This document shows positions 33,700 to 45,371 of a stretch of 64,000 nt of DNA, piece after piece (the first letter of the stretch is position 1; each line of letters starts with the position of its first letter). The stretch lies in assembly GCA_006384855.1 (NCBI GenBank), contig VCJN01000027.1, positions 1 through 64,000 on the forward strand, given 5' to 3'. Source of the stretch: Tetraselmis striata. Taxonomy: Eukaryota > Chlorophyta > Chlorodendrophyceae > Chlorodendrales > Chlorodendraceae. Both the position numbers and the translations under genes were made by a program. The notes beneath the pieces are model-generated. The model was not told where the DNA came from and searched no databases. It saw nothing but the letters and a program-made list of their open reading frames with translations.

Positions 33700-34860
33700 A
33701 GCCCATCTCATAATTAGGAATGCTATACAAACTTCGAGCTAGAGGTTGGGGACTACAAGGACGGTGCCCCATGTGCCCCCGATTCAAGAAACCGTCCGAT
33801 ATTGGAACTCGAGTTTTCGGAAATACACCCCCGGCCTCAACCCCTCCCGTGGGCGCGGCTGAGGCAGCTCTCTGCGTATCGATCGTATGAGCACTAGTGG
33901 AGGCCCATACGCAGGGGCGGCGCCCGTTGGCGGTCAGGTTGCGGCCAATCTCAGTCGATGCCAGCCCGATGGGCCAAACCGACCCGGATGTTTCCGCGCT
34001 CTCGACCCCCTACCGCATATAGGCATCCCATGCCACCTGCAACGTACTATTTAGCCCACGGCACATGTACCGTCCCATAACCTAGCTCCTATGGGTGCGG
34101 TAGAGCCCATGAGTGACCCATGAGGTGGTCCGTGCGCGGTGCCCCCCCCCCCCCCCCCGCCCTCGTAATTTTGAGCCAAGAGTTGATTGACGGGCTAAAT
34201 GGGGGGGCGGTTAACCACCACCCGTAGATGAGTGATCGACGCGCCATCCATCTATCTACGCCTACCGAAGGCCACTCTACCCATATACTATTGATATAGA
34301 GACCAATATGGGTCAATTCGTATGCTTGTAGGTGTACCGGGAGCCGATGGAGTGACAGGTAGATGTGATAATCTTAAAAAATAGCGGAAATAGATGCGGT
34401 TATCGGGCGGAGGTGAGACACTAGCTGAATCGCGCACGATTCTTCGCCCGTGCCTCACCAAATCCCAAACGACTTGGCCCATACCCCCCTAGCCCATAAG
34501 GGCCCATGTATGGTGGTCTAAAGGTTCCCGTTCTCGGGGTGTGCACTGCTAGCGGCCGATTCGGCGGTGGGATGGGGGCGGTTCTTGTACGGGTACATGA
34601 GACAATGCACGCTGAATAGCCATAACGGCATAACCAAGCGGCATAAGCGAGTATTAGCGGCACAAGCGACACCCGAAAAGTAGCGGCATAGTAGCGGCAT
34701 AGCGTAATACGGCGACTACCCGTAGCGACTATCCGTAGCGGGCGTCGCGTGCGAAAATATCATCCGATTTGTTCGGCGACTACTTTGTGTAAAAGATATA
34801 TCTCGCGTATTTGGTCACGTGACGGACTCGCGGCCGTCGCGACTACGCGCTGAGTAAAGA
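33700..34860. other. No gene recognised
   Basis: Non-coding, with a C run at 34,142-34,158 and repeated TAGCGGCATA words at 34,640-34,700. Confidence 0.35.
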
Positions 34861-34914
34861 GGTGAAGTACAGTGCCGTCGCGCGCGGAGTTGCGCGACGC
34901 TATGTCTTCCTCGC

Positions 34915-34972
34915 GTCAACTGCTGTCAACTGTTGTCAACTGCTGGCAACAGTTGACATACAACAGTTGACA
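34915..34972. repeat. Tandem and inverted GTCAACTG repeats
   Basis: Three tandem 10-bp units (GTCAACTGYTG) are followed by two inverted copies (CAACAGTTGAC), so the block can fold into an 11-bp perfect stem. It lies about 120 bp upstream of the probable start codon at 35,096 and just before a run of 23 C. Confidence 0.65.
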
Positions 34973-35095
34973 ACTCTTGACGGGCACCCCCCCCCCCCCC
35001 CCCCCCCCCGGCGCCCCCCCCCCGGGGGGCCGGCAGTGCAGTCAACCACCCAAACCAGCCCAATCAATCGCCCAGACCACCCGCCACGCCTCGTC

Positions 35096-36424
35096 ATGGC
35101 CGCACCCGACCGCATCCCCCGCGCCCGGGCGCTGGTTCACACAAAGAAGGGACTCCGTGCCCTCAACATATGTTTGCTTTTCGGGGCCGACGCCATCGAG
35201 CGGGATGTGGCCGAGGTCGCTGGCGTGCCGGCCGCGTCACAGCGTGAGTTCCCGTCGGAGCAAGCCGCGCTACAGGGTAGCTACACCGCGCCGCTGACCA
35301 CGTTCGGCGACCGCCTGAGGGAGCAAGGTCAACGGCCGCAATGCGACAACCTGCAGGCCGCTCAGTACAACTTCGACGACGGCGACACCTTGGTGTTCCA
35401 CGTCGCGGCGCCGCCGGTGCTAGGCGGTGGTGCACGTAGGCCGCGACAGCGGTCAACGCAGTAGCGGTCAACGTCGAGCGCGTATTCCACCGGCGGGTCC
35501 GCATCGCGCAGCCGCGCCTCGCCCGCGAAGGTGCAACAGCTTTGGGACGCTATCAACATGGTATGGCCTCAAGACGACCGCGGCGTCTACTACCCGTCCC
35601 ACGACAGCGAGCACGCTGGTGTGGTGGTCGCTCCGCGTTGGGCGGTGGAGCACGCGCGCGGCGTCTTCCTCGCGAACGCACCTGCGGTCACCAACACGGC
35701 GGACGGCGGCGACGAGATGTCCCTAGACATCTGTCGGTAAGCACGCCCACCTCCGCCCACCAACCCACATTGTTGACTTGTTAAGAACTGCAAAAGGGAA
35801 GGGAAGCTCACGTGCATGTGCGCGGAAACAGATTCGTCGCCCGCCGTCGGCGTGAGCACTTTGAAGGAGGCGGACCCGGATGCCCCCAACGACCATCACG
35901 TGCTACGAGAGGAGGCCTCCCGGTTTCAGCCTTGGACGCTACGGCCGCTACGGCCGCTTGTGGACCTCCGGACACAAAGGTGAGCCCGCCGCGAGGCATG
36001 TTTCGGGAGAATCAGCCCCAAGGTGCGGCCCGTGCATGTCCAACCGCGCTCGCTCGGTCGCTGCCTCGCGCTAGTATTTATTTACGAGTTGGCCTCAACA
36101 GCTTCAGACATGCCCGTGCGCAGACCGGACAAGGGCGACGTTGGCGACCAGCCTCCCGTGACCCCGCCCCCAAGACCGCCCCCTCTGCCGCCCGTGTCGT
36201 CAAGGTCCCGGTGCCCACCCGCTCTACAACCCCCCTTCGGCCACCCTTTGACGAGTTGGAGCTTGTGGCGGCGAACGTGGCGCACGCCAAGGCCGCGAAG
36301 GACAAGGCGGCGGCGAAGAAGCGCCATGACATCGAGGACGACGAGGACACGGACGACCTGGATAACGACGAGGACCTTGGCCTAGCGTCGTTAGTAGGGG
36401 CACATGCCGCAGCAACAAAGGTTG
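35096..36424 (+). CDS. Unknown multi-exon gene with acidic and lysine-rich C-terminus
   Basis: The start MAAPDRIPRARALVHTKKG at 35,096 opens a coding-like exon. Further pieces: about 35,512-35,736 (VQQLWDAINMVWPQDDRG, donor CG|GTAAGC), 35,832-35,979 (acceptor AACAG|A, donor AAAG|GTGAGC, phases agree) and from about 36,138 (acceptor GCGCAG) a region with FDELELVAANVAHAKAAK followed by an Asp/Glu-rich run (DIEDDEDTDDLDNDED). The exact junction after exon 1 is uncertain. The composition suggests a nuclear or nucleic-acid-associated protein. A transposon-encoded structural protein is an alternative, given the recombinase fossil 0.6 kb downstream on the other strand. Confidence 0.45.
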
Positions 36425-36969
36425 CATGGCCAACATGGAAAGGGAAGGCTGAAAGAGGCAAGAAGCGGGGGCGGGGTGCGTGGGCAGTAGGTGGCAGCGT
36501 GCCAGGCCGGCGTGTAAACAAAATAAAACAAAAAAATGCAGACCCTACAAACCCTATCTTTTGATCGGACGGCTCACAAGCCGCCGTTGAAGATAGAAGT
36601 CTCAAACTTTCTCATATTCGTGCTGTCGTTCAACGATAGAGATGTCATGAAGTACTGCGACTATTTTCAGGTAGTCGTGCCTGCATTTTTCACGGACAGA
36701 TGTCGATTAAAATATTTTGGGCTAGTCGTACCCGTGCGAGACGGCCCGGGCAGCCGTCCTTGTCCAGGCCGTGTAACCCCCCGGTTTTACTGGTACGACA
36801 TGCGTAATATCGTTAGCGATTATAAACGTACAAAGCCATCACTCGCAGATACTAATATCTGGGCGATACTCGTATGATAATGGTAGGTAGTCGCGGCTGC
36901 TCACGGATTACACTCGTACCGCTATGTCACTGTTATGCCGTTATCGCTATTCAGAGTGATGTACGCGCG

Positions 36970-37930
36970 CTATATCGCCGATTTAAATAGCACCGTGAGG
37001 ATGCGCCGTGTGCTCGCTTGGGGTGACCGCCCATAAGTTTGACGCGGCCAAGGCAGCATGGACCAGGGGGGCAGACTGTACGTTGTCGATGAAGTGGTGC
37101 AAGAGATGCGCGACGCGGGGTGATGTGAAACCGGCGCGGAAGGAGTGGCACGCGTAGGTCGTCGGGGCCGCATCGCCCGGCACGCCCCTTCTCTCGGCAC
37201 ACCTGCATGGTGATGTTATTCTAGGCGTCGACATGCACGTTCCACACTTGGCAGAACACGCAAGTAATCCCCTCGCAAAGAACATGAACTTGACAACCGA
37301 GGCCGTGAGGGGCTCAGAAGTCGTAATGGTACTCGGCAAAGAGGGGAGCAGGGGGTACTGGACACAATCACCTCAGCCCGGTCAACGAAGATGTAAGCGA
37401 CATCATCAGGCAATGGGACTCGCAAACGGGCAGCCTCCAGGCGGCGTTGCCTCAACAACATGCCGCGACGCGCAGCGGTGAGGGGCATGATGTCCTTAGC
37501 GATGGGGTCGATGTTGTGTAGCTCAAAGAACGTGTTGATTGCTGACATGTAGGGGTGCAATGACTTAGCCCCAATGTGGCCTCGCTCACCAATCCAAGTG
37601 ACATACCGGACGACAATAGTAGTGGTCGACTCAAACATGCTGATGTTCTCGGAGTCGTGGCAAAACTCCGCGAACTGAGACAGTTTGCCGGCGTAGCTCC
37701 TTAGCGTCTGGGCGATGAGGGAGCTGGAGAGCAGGTCGAGGGCCCGTTATTGTCCCAAGTCGTTTGAGCCGAACGCTTCATGTAGACGGGACCGGAGTGA
37801 AGCAGCCCATGGGGCGACAGCTCCGGGCTCGTCAATTACGTAAGTGCGACGCTCGGCCGACGGAGTAACAGGGGACCGGTCAATTTCAGCAAAGTACTCG
37901 GCTACATACGGCGGTTAGGTTGCCGGCGGT
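36970..37930 (-). mobile_element. Fossil tyrosine-recombinase gene, DIRS-like
   Basis: Minus strand. The upstream half has the core-binding (SAM-like) fold of tyrosine recombinases: SSLIAQTLRSYAGKLSQFAE, then YVTWIGERGHIGAKSLHPYM and SAINTFFELHNIDPI. The downstream half keeps an H-x-x-R motif (HSFRAG). This domain order is that of YR retroelements such as DIRS; a Crypton is possible. It is broken, with a few breaks. The left border of the 5.2-kb duplication lies inside it (37,686), so only its 5' piece is repeated at 42,922. Confidence 0.6.
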
Positions 37931-39334
37931 TGGTCGGTAATTGCTAGAACTGGTTAGTCATGGCACCACTTTGGGTTTTTGGTGCAAGGTTCGGGTAAGA
38001 GGGCCGCCTTGCGCGACCGTCGCGCTCGTATTAGCGCATGTCCCGCGCGTATGTAACGTACACGCGCGAAAGACGATCGTTGCGAATCAATTGTAACAAC
38101 CGACGGACGCAATGATGAGATGGCACGGGAGGCGGATTGTCGAGCCGCCATGTGCCGGTGTGCGGATGGTTGAGCCGCACGCGGCTGTGGATGTATGAAG
38201 CGCCGCACCGAAGAAGGTTTAAATGAAATCTGTAAAGTGGGGGGCGGGGCCCGGGGGGGGGGGGGGGGGGGGGTTCCGGTCCGGATACATGACGCTCATC
38301 CCGCCGTTGAGCTGCAAGGGTTCGTTGTGCGGCGGTCACCGAAAGGTGACCTCGCAAAGCGCCAGCAGCTCCGACGAAAGGCGCCCCACGCTGTCATTCG
38401 TGTTTTTCTGCAATGTCGACGACCTTGATGGCGACGCGCTCATGAACCTCCCGGCACCCGGAGACGCTCACTGGCGTGTACAACATGATGCTATCGCAAA
38501 CGCCTTCCGCGATCATCGTGTTTACGACTTGGGTATCGCTGTACGCCGATAGGTGGATGACTTGTTCCAGCGGACAGTGCCTCGCGGCAACACCGTACCC
38601 TTGGATGAACTCAAAAACATGGTCCCGGACGCATAGCTCTCCCTCCCGGCGTTCAACGTCGCTCGTGACCGGGAGCTATGTTCCCCGGAGCTGGAAGCCC
38701 ACGTTGTTAGAGTTCAAGATTACGCGGTACATAGTGGTGCACTGCGGTACCTCGGGCCACGGTGGATCGGTTTGGGCGCTCCCTGGTGGCGACATAAAAC
38801 GGGGGGTGGCAGTGCGGGATGCGGCGTGGCACACCACCACAGAGCCGGTACAAAAGGGCCCTCTTCAATACATACATCATGGACATGTCGGAGTACGTAC
38901 ACGGGCATGGTCTTCGGCACAATGGGCGAGGTGAGCAAGGGGGTGCGCCGCACTGTGCGCGGTTTCGCATGGTTGGCCGCGGTTCGGGGGGGGGCTCTCA
39001 TCGCGGGACACTCGGTGCACCACCCAGGCTCAGCCAGGGCCCTTACTCGCAATGGATTTCCTCGGGGTCCTGAGCTTGTTGGCGGCTCGCTGCCTCATCC
39101 GACGGCGCAGATTCGTCCGCCATCCCAGTGCCGAAGCTGCACCGCACGTCCGTGGATCACCCTCGCACACTCGTGCACGCGTAGCCCGGACTCTGAACCG
39201 TCGTGCACGCATCACTCATTCATCCCGCCTCGGGCGGGATGCGGGCCGTTTTAATGCGGCTTCATGTGTTGACATTTTAGCACTGCTTTTTATCGGTATA
39301 TTTGTTACGGGCTTTTTTGTAATTCACACCAGCC

Positions 39335-40658
39335 ATGTACGTATCTATATGTACCGGCAGCCGTCCACATCGAGCCCCGCCCGGACGTCAACCCCACCCA
39401 AACGAAAAGCCACCCGCCACCCGTATATCTACGCACGCAACGGCTGGCGGGAGAGGTGCAGTCTACCTATCCCGGGCAATCGGCGGGACCCAAAGTTCCA
39501 GAGACAAGCAGCCCGGGAAGCGCGGCCGTGGACGGGGCCGTGGCCGTGGGCGGGGGTATGGCCGAGTGTACGGGTTTTCAGGGTTTAGGGTTTTAGGGTT
39601 TTACAACCGCGGAGGTGGTTGTAGTGCCGGCGACGACGCACTACATGTTGGCGAGCGGGCGCACGGGCGCGCGGACGAGAGCGTCGCAGCCCAACCCCTC
39701 ATCAAGATCCGAACAGCCGTCGCCGCAAGTAATTTCGTGGGCACCCAGCTCCCACATGCTGCGCCCTGCCACCTCCGCGTCTTGAATCGCATGTCCCGCC
39801 AACTCCTAACCGATCGCCCCCCCTCCCGTAAGGATGATGCCACCGACGTCAACGTGCTATTTAAAGATCTTATGACCCAACACCAGACGATGGAAGAGGA
39901 ATCGCGCAGCCGTGTTGTCTCGAATCCGATCCGCACCCTTAGCTCCAAGCTCGGGGTGCAAATAGTAGCTGACGACGTCCGGGTGGTGACCCGACGCTCC
40001 CCCAAGCTAGCTGCCGCCGACCCAGCCCGCGGCGGGTGAGCTGCGCCAGACTCCTTAAACCCACCGGGTCCGTCACGAACTTCGTTGCAGCCGATACCGT
40101 GCACTACGCGCGCGCAGAGGCAAGAGAGGGTGGTGACTGCTCGGCAAACGGCGCCGATTAAAGCCGAGGAGACGGCGCTACACCACAGCAAGCTCTCCCG
40201 AGAGCTCTCGCCCGCACCAACTAGCCAACCACCAGCGGCCCCGCTCCCGACCGAAGCAGCCCCTTGAAATTGAAATTGAAACTGAAACGTATTACAACGT
40301 GCCCCTCGTGCTACATAGGTAGATGGACGTCGAAGAGGCAGAACCTCCGCCAGACCTCGATCAGCCGGCGGCATGCATAGATCCATCCATGCACCCCGAG
40401 TCGGCAACACCGGCCGCATCCCACGCCTCCACCGCGACACCGCAGGCTTCCGAGGAGCTACTATTCGAGGGCGTGGAGGACACGGAGGCCATCGCCCTCC
40501 TTGAGCAGTCCTCCCCGGCGAGCGAACCAACCCGGGCGTCCCGCCTGGCCCAGATGATGGCCGAGGCCACCGCCTCCGTCGTCCCCCCCCCCCCCCCCCC
40601 CCCCCGCACCGGACAATCCCCCAGAAGCAGCCACCGATGGCCCGACTGCCGGCATTAA
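39335..40658 (+). CDS. RGG-rich unknown gene, copy 1
   Basis: Exon 1 (from ATG 39,335 to about 40,037) encodes a Gly-Arg block (RGRGRGRGRGRGYGR) and then a coding-like stretch with VLNRMSRQLLTDRPPSRK, VNVLFKDLMTQHQTMEEE and TLSSKLGVQIVADDVRVV. A good donor, GGCGG|GTGAGC, coincides with the TGA. A second piece (40,091-40,267) reads TARQTAPIKAEE...ELSPAPTSQPP and a third (40,323 on) MDVEEAEPPPDLDQPAA...LLFEGVEDTEAIALLEQSS before entering poly-Pro over a run of 23 C. Likely a spliced RNA- or DNA-binding protein; family unknown. The long open frame on the opposite strand is a GC-rich shadow. Confidence 0.4.
39579..39602 (+). repeat. Interstitial telomere-like repeat, copy 1
   Basis: AGGGTTTAGGGTTTTAGGG plus TTTTA mixes the TTTAGGG (most plants) and TTTTAGGG (Chlamydomonas-type) units. 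It lies within the open frame of the RGG-rich gene, so it could be coding, a telo-box-like element or a scar of break repair. Confidence 0.7.
40265..40300 (+). repeat. TTGAAA hexamer repeat next to TTACAAC
   Basis: TTGAAATTGAAATTGAAACTG is followed shortly by TATTACAACGTGC. A second copy at 40,812-40,848 ends GATTACAACGTGC, and an inverted relative lies at 42,717-42,745. Such tails resemble the 3' ends of some LINEs or SINEs. Confidence 0.5.
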
Positions 40659-42906
40659 CCACGTCCGCCGGAAGGGCGCCCAAGACCAAGCCGGACGCCA
40701 TGCAATGCATGTCTCCTAGCGCCCCGACCCAAGAATTACGGACGTTTTTGACTGCTTTGCCCGGAATTGAAGATTGTCGAATTCTCCCACACGTATCCCC
40801 CGTCTGTAATAGACAATTGAAATTGAAATTGAATTTGATTACAACGTGCTAACATGCTGCTCTCCACCGCTATGACTTCGTTGTTATTAGGGCGGCATGC
40901 CATCTCTAACCATAGTAGGGAGAACATGTACTTTAAATACATCTCAAATTTCCGGCCTTCCTCTTTTGTTTCTAAGCCCCGCCTCCTTCCGCCATCACGT
41001 GATTATTAGCTTTGTTATTTTTCGGATAACTACATACATGGTCTCCTGCATGGGCGACTACCGCTACTGGCATGTGCGGAGATTACGAACACAGTACTTG
41101 CCTCGCCCTCGAAAAAGTATTTATGTACATCGGTGATGCACCGGAATCTTCGGTCGTCGTGCCGCGTCATGGCTCTAGCTGCCGTCATTGCTAAACATAC
41201 TCCGCAAGGCGCAGCGCTGATCGCCCCACCGTCGCGGTTGTGGCGCTCCGTCGTCCTCGGCCGCGGTCCGCCGATGCTGCCTCCACCTCGCTCGCCTGAG
41301 CTCTTGCAGGATTCCCACGGAGACTGGAGGGAGAAAGACGAGCACCCCTTCACCCCCTCGGCCGCGTCGTGTCGTCGCTCCGTAGTCAGCATGTCGGTCC
41401 TGCTCGCCCGCGTGCCGATCGCCTCCGTTGCGCGCCTCGTCGCGGTAGCCACTACCCGTCCGGGGTTCGAGCCGGTCGCCAGTTGACTCCTCCCGCTGCA
41501 TAGTTGCGACTCCCTCAGGGCACTCTAACTCATGTCTCTTGACCCTCGAGTCGCTACCATACTGCCCGGCCTCTCCGCCGCTGCCGAACGCCCGCCCCGC
41601 CTTTAAGTGCCAAGCTCCTGTCACCTCGCGCTCGCAGCCCTCGCCCGTTCTCACGGGACGGCAAAGGGTTTCCCGGGTTTTCCGAACGGGTCGGCCGCGG
41701 GCGACGAAAACTTCTCCGATGTACTATGCCGGGAGTCGAGTGATTCACATGTAGAACACGTAAACGGGGGTACGCTAGATCTTTTGCAGGTCGGTCACGG
41801 GTCGTACCGAGGTAGGAGAACACGATTTTATTTCGAACATCCCTCGCGAGTAGGCTGCCCCGTCCGAGTCGTACACACCCCCTCCCCACCCTTGGGCGGA
41901 TATTGGAGAGGCCGACTCAAGTAAGGCCGAGGTCGTACAAGAACTATTTTTAGCAGCCCCCCCGTACAAGTAGGTTGCTGCCCAGCGGCGCCAGGCGCCA
42001 CCGGGACTACGGGTATTATTTGAATAAAAGCCCCCGTAGGGCTCCCCAGTCGTCGCAAGATCCAAGGACCCGCCACAACCGGCCACACAATCCTGCTCAG
42101 CCCCCTGCCGCACCCAGCCGAGCACGAGCCTTAGGGTTTGCCGGCACTCATCACCACATTGAGGTGGGGGTGGTTCCTCCGGGCCTGCCGCACCTAGGAT
42201 TTTCCGCTTCTGGTGGGCTGCTACCTCGCGTCAGTAAAAGACAGTGCACCGCCCGACCCGCGAGCTTCGTACATGCGCCAGAAATCGATATGCCATTATA
42301 TGAAGTATACTGTAGCCCCCACCCCACCTATATTAGAGATGGAGGGCACTATAGCCCCCACCCCGCCAATAAGCCACCCGGCTCAGCGGTAAGTAAATAC
42401 TGAGCACCACATAGCTATTCCAGTTAGCTCCCCTCCCCCATCACACCTCGGAAGCGGCAGGCGGGACTCCTCTTGCTGCCTTACCTTGCCTACTGAGCCC
42501 TAGATGGGATGGATCATAGTTATGTAGGGACATCAAGGGGACGTTGCTATCCTGGCCGTAGCTCATTGAACATAGTAAAAGGGGCTAGGAAACACAAAAG
42601 AATGGCCGATAGCTTTAACTGTCAGAACACTATTTCGTGATCCTCATCTTGGTTAGAGATAGCATGTCCTATGGTGCAACTCATTATGTGCGAGTGTAGG
42701 CAGCAAACTATAGCAGTTGTAATCAATTTCAATCTCAAATTCACCATCACACCGGGTCCCATGTAGTGCCCGTTTCCGATGCATTATGCGTTTCAGGTGT
42801 CGCCCCTCGGGCGGGGCAGCGGGACGAACGCCGGTGGTGATGGCAGCGGCTGTACATTGCCGTCGCCGCGCGTCGTCATGTGTCCACACATCGTGATGTA
42901 CACCGC
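40659..42906. other. Rest of duplicated unit, copy 1; no firm gene
   Basis: Contains a minus-strand frame at 41,175-41,654 (159 codons) and an overlapping plus-strand frame at 41,133-41,486, both conserved in copy 2. The copies are so similar that conservation says nothing about coding. A GGTTCGAGCC word at about 41,463 resembles a tRNA B box. No function assigned. Confidence 0.35.
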
Positions 42907-42921
42907 GCACCGCGCGTGATG

Positions 42922-43730
42922 TGCCGGCGTAGCTCCTTAGCGTCTGGGCGATGAGGGAGCTGGAGAGCAGGTCGAGGGCCCGTTATTGTCCCAAGTCGTT
43001 TGAGCCGAACGCTTCATGTAGACGGGACCGGAGTGAAGCAGCCCATGGGGCGACAGCTCCGGGCTCGTCAATTACGTAAGTGCGACGCTCGGCCGACGGA
43101 GTAACAGGGGACCGGTCAATTTCAGCAAAGTACTCGGCTACATACGGCGGTTAGGTTGCCGGCGGTTGGTCGGTAATTGCTAGAACTGGTTAGTCATGGC
43201 ACCACTTTGGGTTTTTGGTGCAAGGTTCGGGTAAGAGGGCCGCCTTGCGCGACCGTCGCGCTCGTATTAGCGCATGTCCCGCGCGTATGTAACGTACACG
43301 CGCGAAAGACGATCGTTGCGAATCAATTGTAACAACCGACGGACGCAATGATGAGATGGCACGGGAGGCGGATTGTCGAGCCGCCATGTGCCGGTGTGCG
43401 GATGGTTGAGCCGCACGCGGCTGTGGATGTATGAAGCGCCGCACCGAAGAAGGTTTAAATGAAATCTGTAAAGTGGGGGGCGGGGCCCCGGGGGGGGGGG
43501 GGGGGGGGGTTCCGGTCCGGATACATGACGCTCATCCCGCCGTTGAGCTGCAAGGGTTCGTTGTGCGGCGGTCACCGAAAGGTGACCTCGCAAAGCGCCA
43601 GCAGCTCCGACGAAAGGCGCCCCACGCTGTCATTCGTGTTTTTCTGCAATGTCGACGACCTTGATGGCGACGCGCTCATGAACCTCCCGGCACCCGGAGA
43701 CGCTCACTGGCGTGTACAACATGATGCTAT
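42922..43730 (+). repeat. Copy 2 of the tandem duplication, left part
   Basis: Matches 37,686-38,494 at a constant offset of 5,236 bp, then stops at GATGCTAT, where the large transposon begins. Confidence 0.95.
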
Positions 43731-44446
43731 CACTGTGAGATTCAGATGTGACATACAGGTGACGAAGCACTACTACTAGCGACTATTATTTATCCGTGAA
43801 GGCTGCTGCTGGTGGCGGCACGTCCATTTAGTTACGTGCGAGTACATCCGGCGTTATTGCCGGCGGGCGATAAATCCTTTTTGTCATCATTCTGGTAGTC
43901 GTACCAGCCCGGTGAAGCGTACATGGCACTGACGTACAAGGTACAAGGTTGTCCGTGTGGTACCGGGTAGTACGCGATATATTTATTACGCCGGTACCGG
44001 GGATGTAGTACCCGGTACCCGGTACCCGGGCACGAGCCCTAGTCGTCCTGTGGATAACTACGACTATTAGTACATGGGAGCGCAAATCGCAGCCGTACGT
44101 ACTTGGTAACACTGGGGAATTTGTAGTACTAGTACTGCTGATCGGGCCTGCCAGCCGTCCGATCAAAGGTCATCAGATGGGCGGTTTGGCTGCCATGTTT
44201 TGCCAAAGAGTGCTCACGTTACATAAATATTCGCGAGGGGGAGGGCGGGGGCAGGCAGCGGTTTGCCGAAGAATGATTGAATTACAATATTCGCGACAGC
44301 TGCCATCGGGGGATGTGGCCCGGGGGGGGGGGGGGGGGGGGGGTGCGGGGGCGGGGGGACCACGCCCGCCCCGCCCCCCCCCGCCCCCCCTCGCCGCCAG
44401 CCGCTCCCGCCTGGGGGGGGGGGGGGGGGGGTAAAGGGGGCGGGGG

Positions 44447-44640
44447 CTACTGCTTGTTCTTGTTCTTGCGTGCCCGGGGGACCCTCCGCTTCGACGATCT
44501 CGCTGCCTCCGCCTCCGCCTCCGCCTCCGCCTGCGCCTCCGACTCCGCCTCCGACTCCGCGACCGTCAGTTTCTTACCTCGGCGTTTCTTCACTGGCCTC
44601 TTCCGCTTCTTGTCATCCGTCAGTAAGTGTCTTCACCACC
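44447..44640 (-). CDS. Basic C-terminal tail of a transposon protein
   Basis: Minus-strand frame ending at TAG (44,447-44,449). It encodes DDKKRKRPVKKRRGKKLTVA, an alternating Glu-Ala stretch (AEAEAEAEA) and a second basic cluster (SSKRRVPRARKNKNKQ). This is a typical nuclear-localisation tail. The frame just upstream (VRKLMAASSTAQPPGVVKTL) is open in a neighbouring frame, so a splice junction or indel lies near 44,620. Which gene it terminates is unclear. Confidence 0.45.
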
Positions 44641-45048
44641 CCGGGAGGCTGTGCCGTCGACGACGCCGCCATGAGCTTCCTTACCTTGGCGTCGGGACGC
44701 CCCCTGTGCCCAGACACCCACAACAAGCCACAATCGTTTCGCCTTTAAGCGGTTGAGGATGCGGCCTCCTCGGCCACCACGAGTTGCGCCGCTGGCACTG
44801 TGGAAGCCTTGGCGTTGAGGTGGGCCTTACGGCGCTCCCGGACGAACCTGCGCGCGGCACAAGTTAGCCACGAGTGGGTGCGTGCTAATGCGGAGGATGG
44901 AGTGTTTTGTTGCGCGCCCACCTTGTCACGGGTTTCCTCATGTCTTTCTCGTCCTCCTCGATGCCGGCGGCGCGGACACGCGAGACAACAAGGCTCGCCG
45001 CCCACTTTTGCCCGGGGGGGCGAGGTCGGCCATGGCGCTGTGAGCGGT

Positions 45049-45088
45049 GAAGGGGGGGGGGGGGGGGGGCGGGGGGGGGGGGGGGGGG
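45049..45088. repeat. G homopolymer pair
   Basis: Two G runs of 17-20 separated by a single C, inside the transposon. The poly-Gly and poly-Pro frames they create are not evidence of genes. Confidence 0.8.
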
Positions 45089-45332
45089 CGGCCGAGGTGG
45101 AGAAACTAACACCCAGTCGACGACCGCCTTCCGCAGCAGTCAACGACACATCGGAGGCGAGGAGAAGCGCGCCACTACTATTTATATGCACGTATTGTCA
45201 AGAGCTAGTCGGTGCGGCATTGTGTCGGTGTAATTTCGCAATGTTTATTGTTGAAGTAGCACGGCGTAATGGATACGGCGAGTGAATCCGGGATAATGTG
45301 TGCGACGAATGTGCGCGCGCAGCGTTGTGCGG

Positions 45333-45371
45333 CGGTGTGCGGCGGTGTGCGGCGGTGTGCGGCGGTGTGCA
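45333..45371 (+). repeat. 10-bp tandem repeat
   Basis: GTGCGGCGGT repeated about four times, shortly before the 368-bp array. Confidence 0.75.

Larger units (their letters stand above)
37686..42906 (+). repeat. 5.2-kb segment, copy 1 of a tandem direct duplication
   Basis: Sequence from TGCCGGCGTAGCTCC (37,686) to GATGTACACCGC (42,906) is repeated from 42,922, with only scattered substitutions, 3-6-bp indels and changes in C/G run length. Fifteen bases of filler (42,907-42,921) join the copies. Copy 1 keeps the uninterrupted site GATGCTATCGCAAACG at 38,488-38,503, where copy 2 carries the 8-kb transposon. Confidence 0.95.

Noticed and set aside
39601-40710. 369-codon open frame on the minus strand (and its partner at 52,797-53,726)
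   Set aside because: Antisense to the biased plus-strand exons. It consists of GC-rich shadow codons and runs through the poly-G tract.
41450-41490. tRNA or SINE head at GGTTCGAGCC
   Set aside because: Only the B-box-like word is present; no A box or cloverleaf could be drawn.
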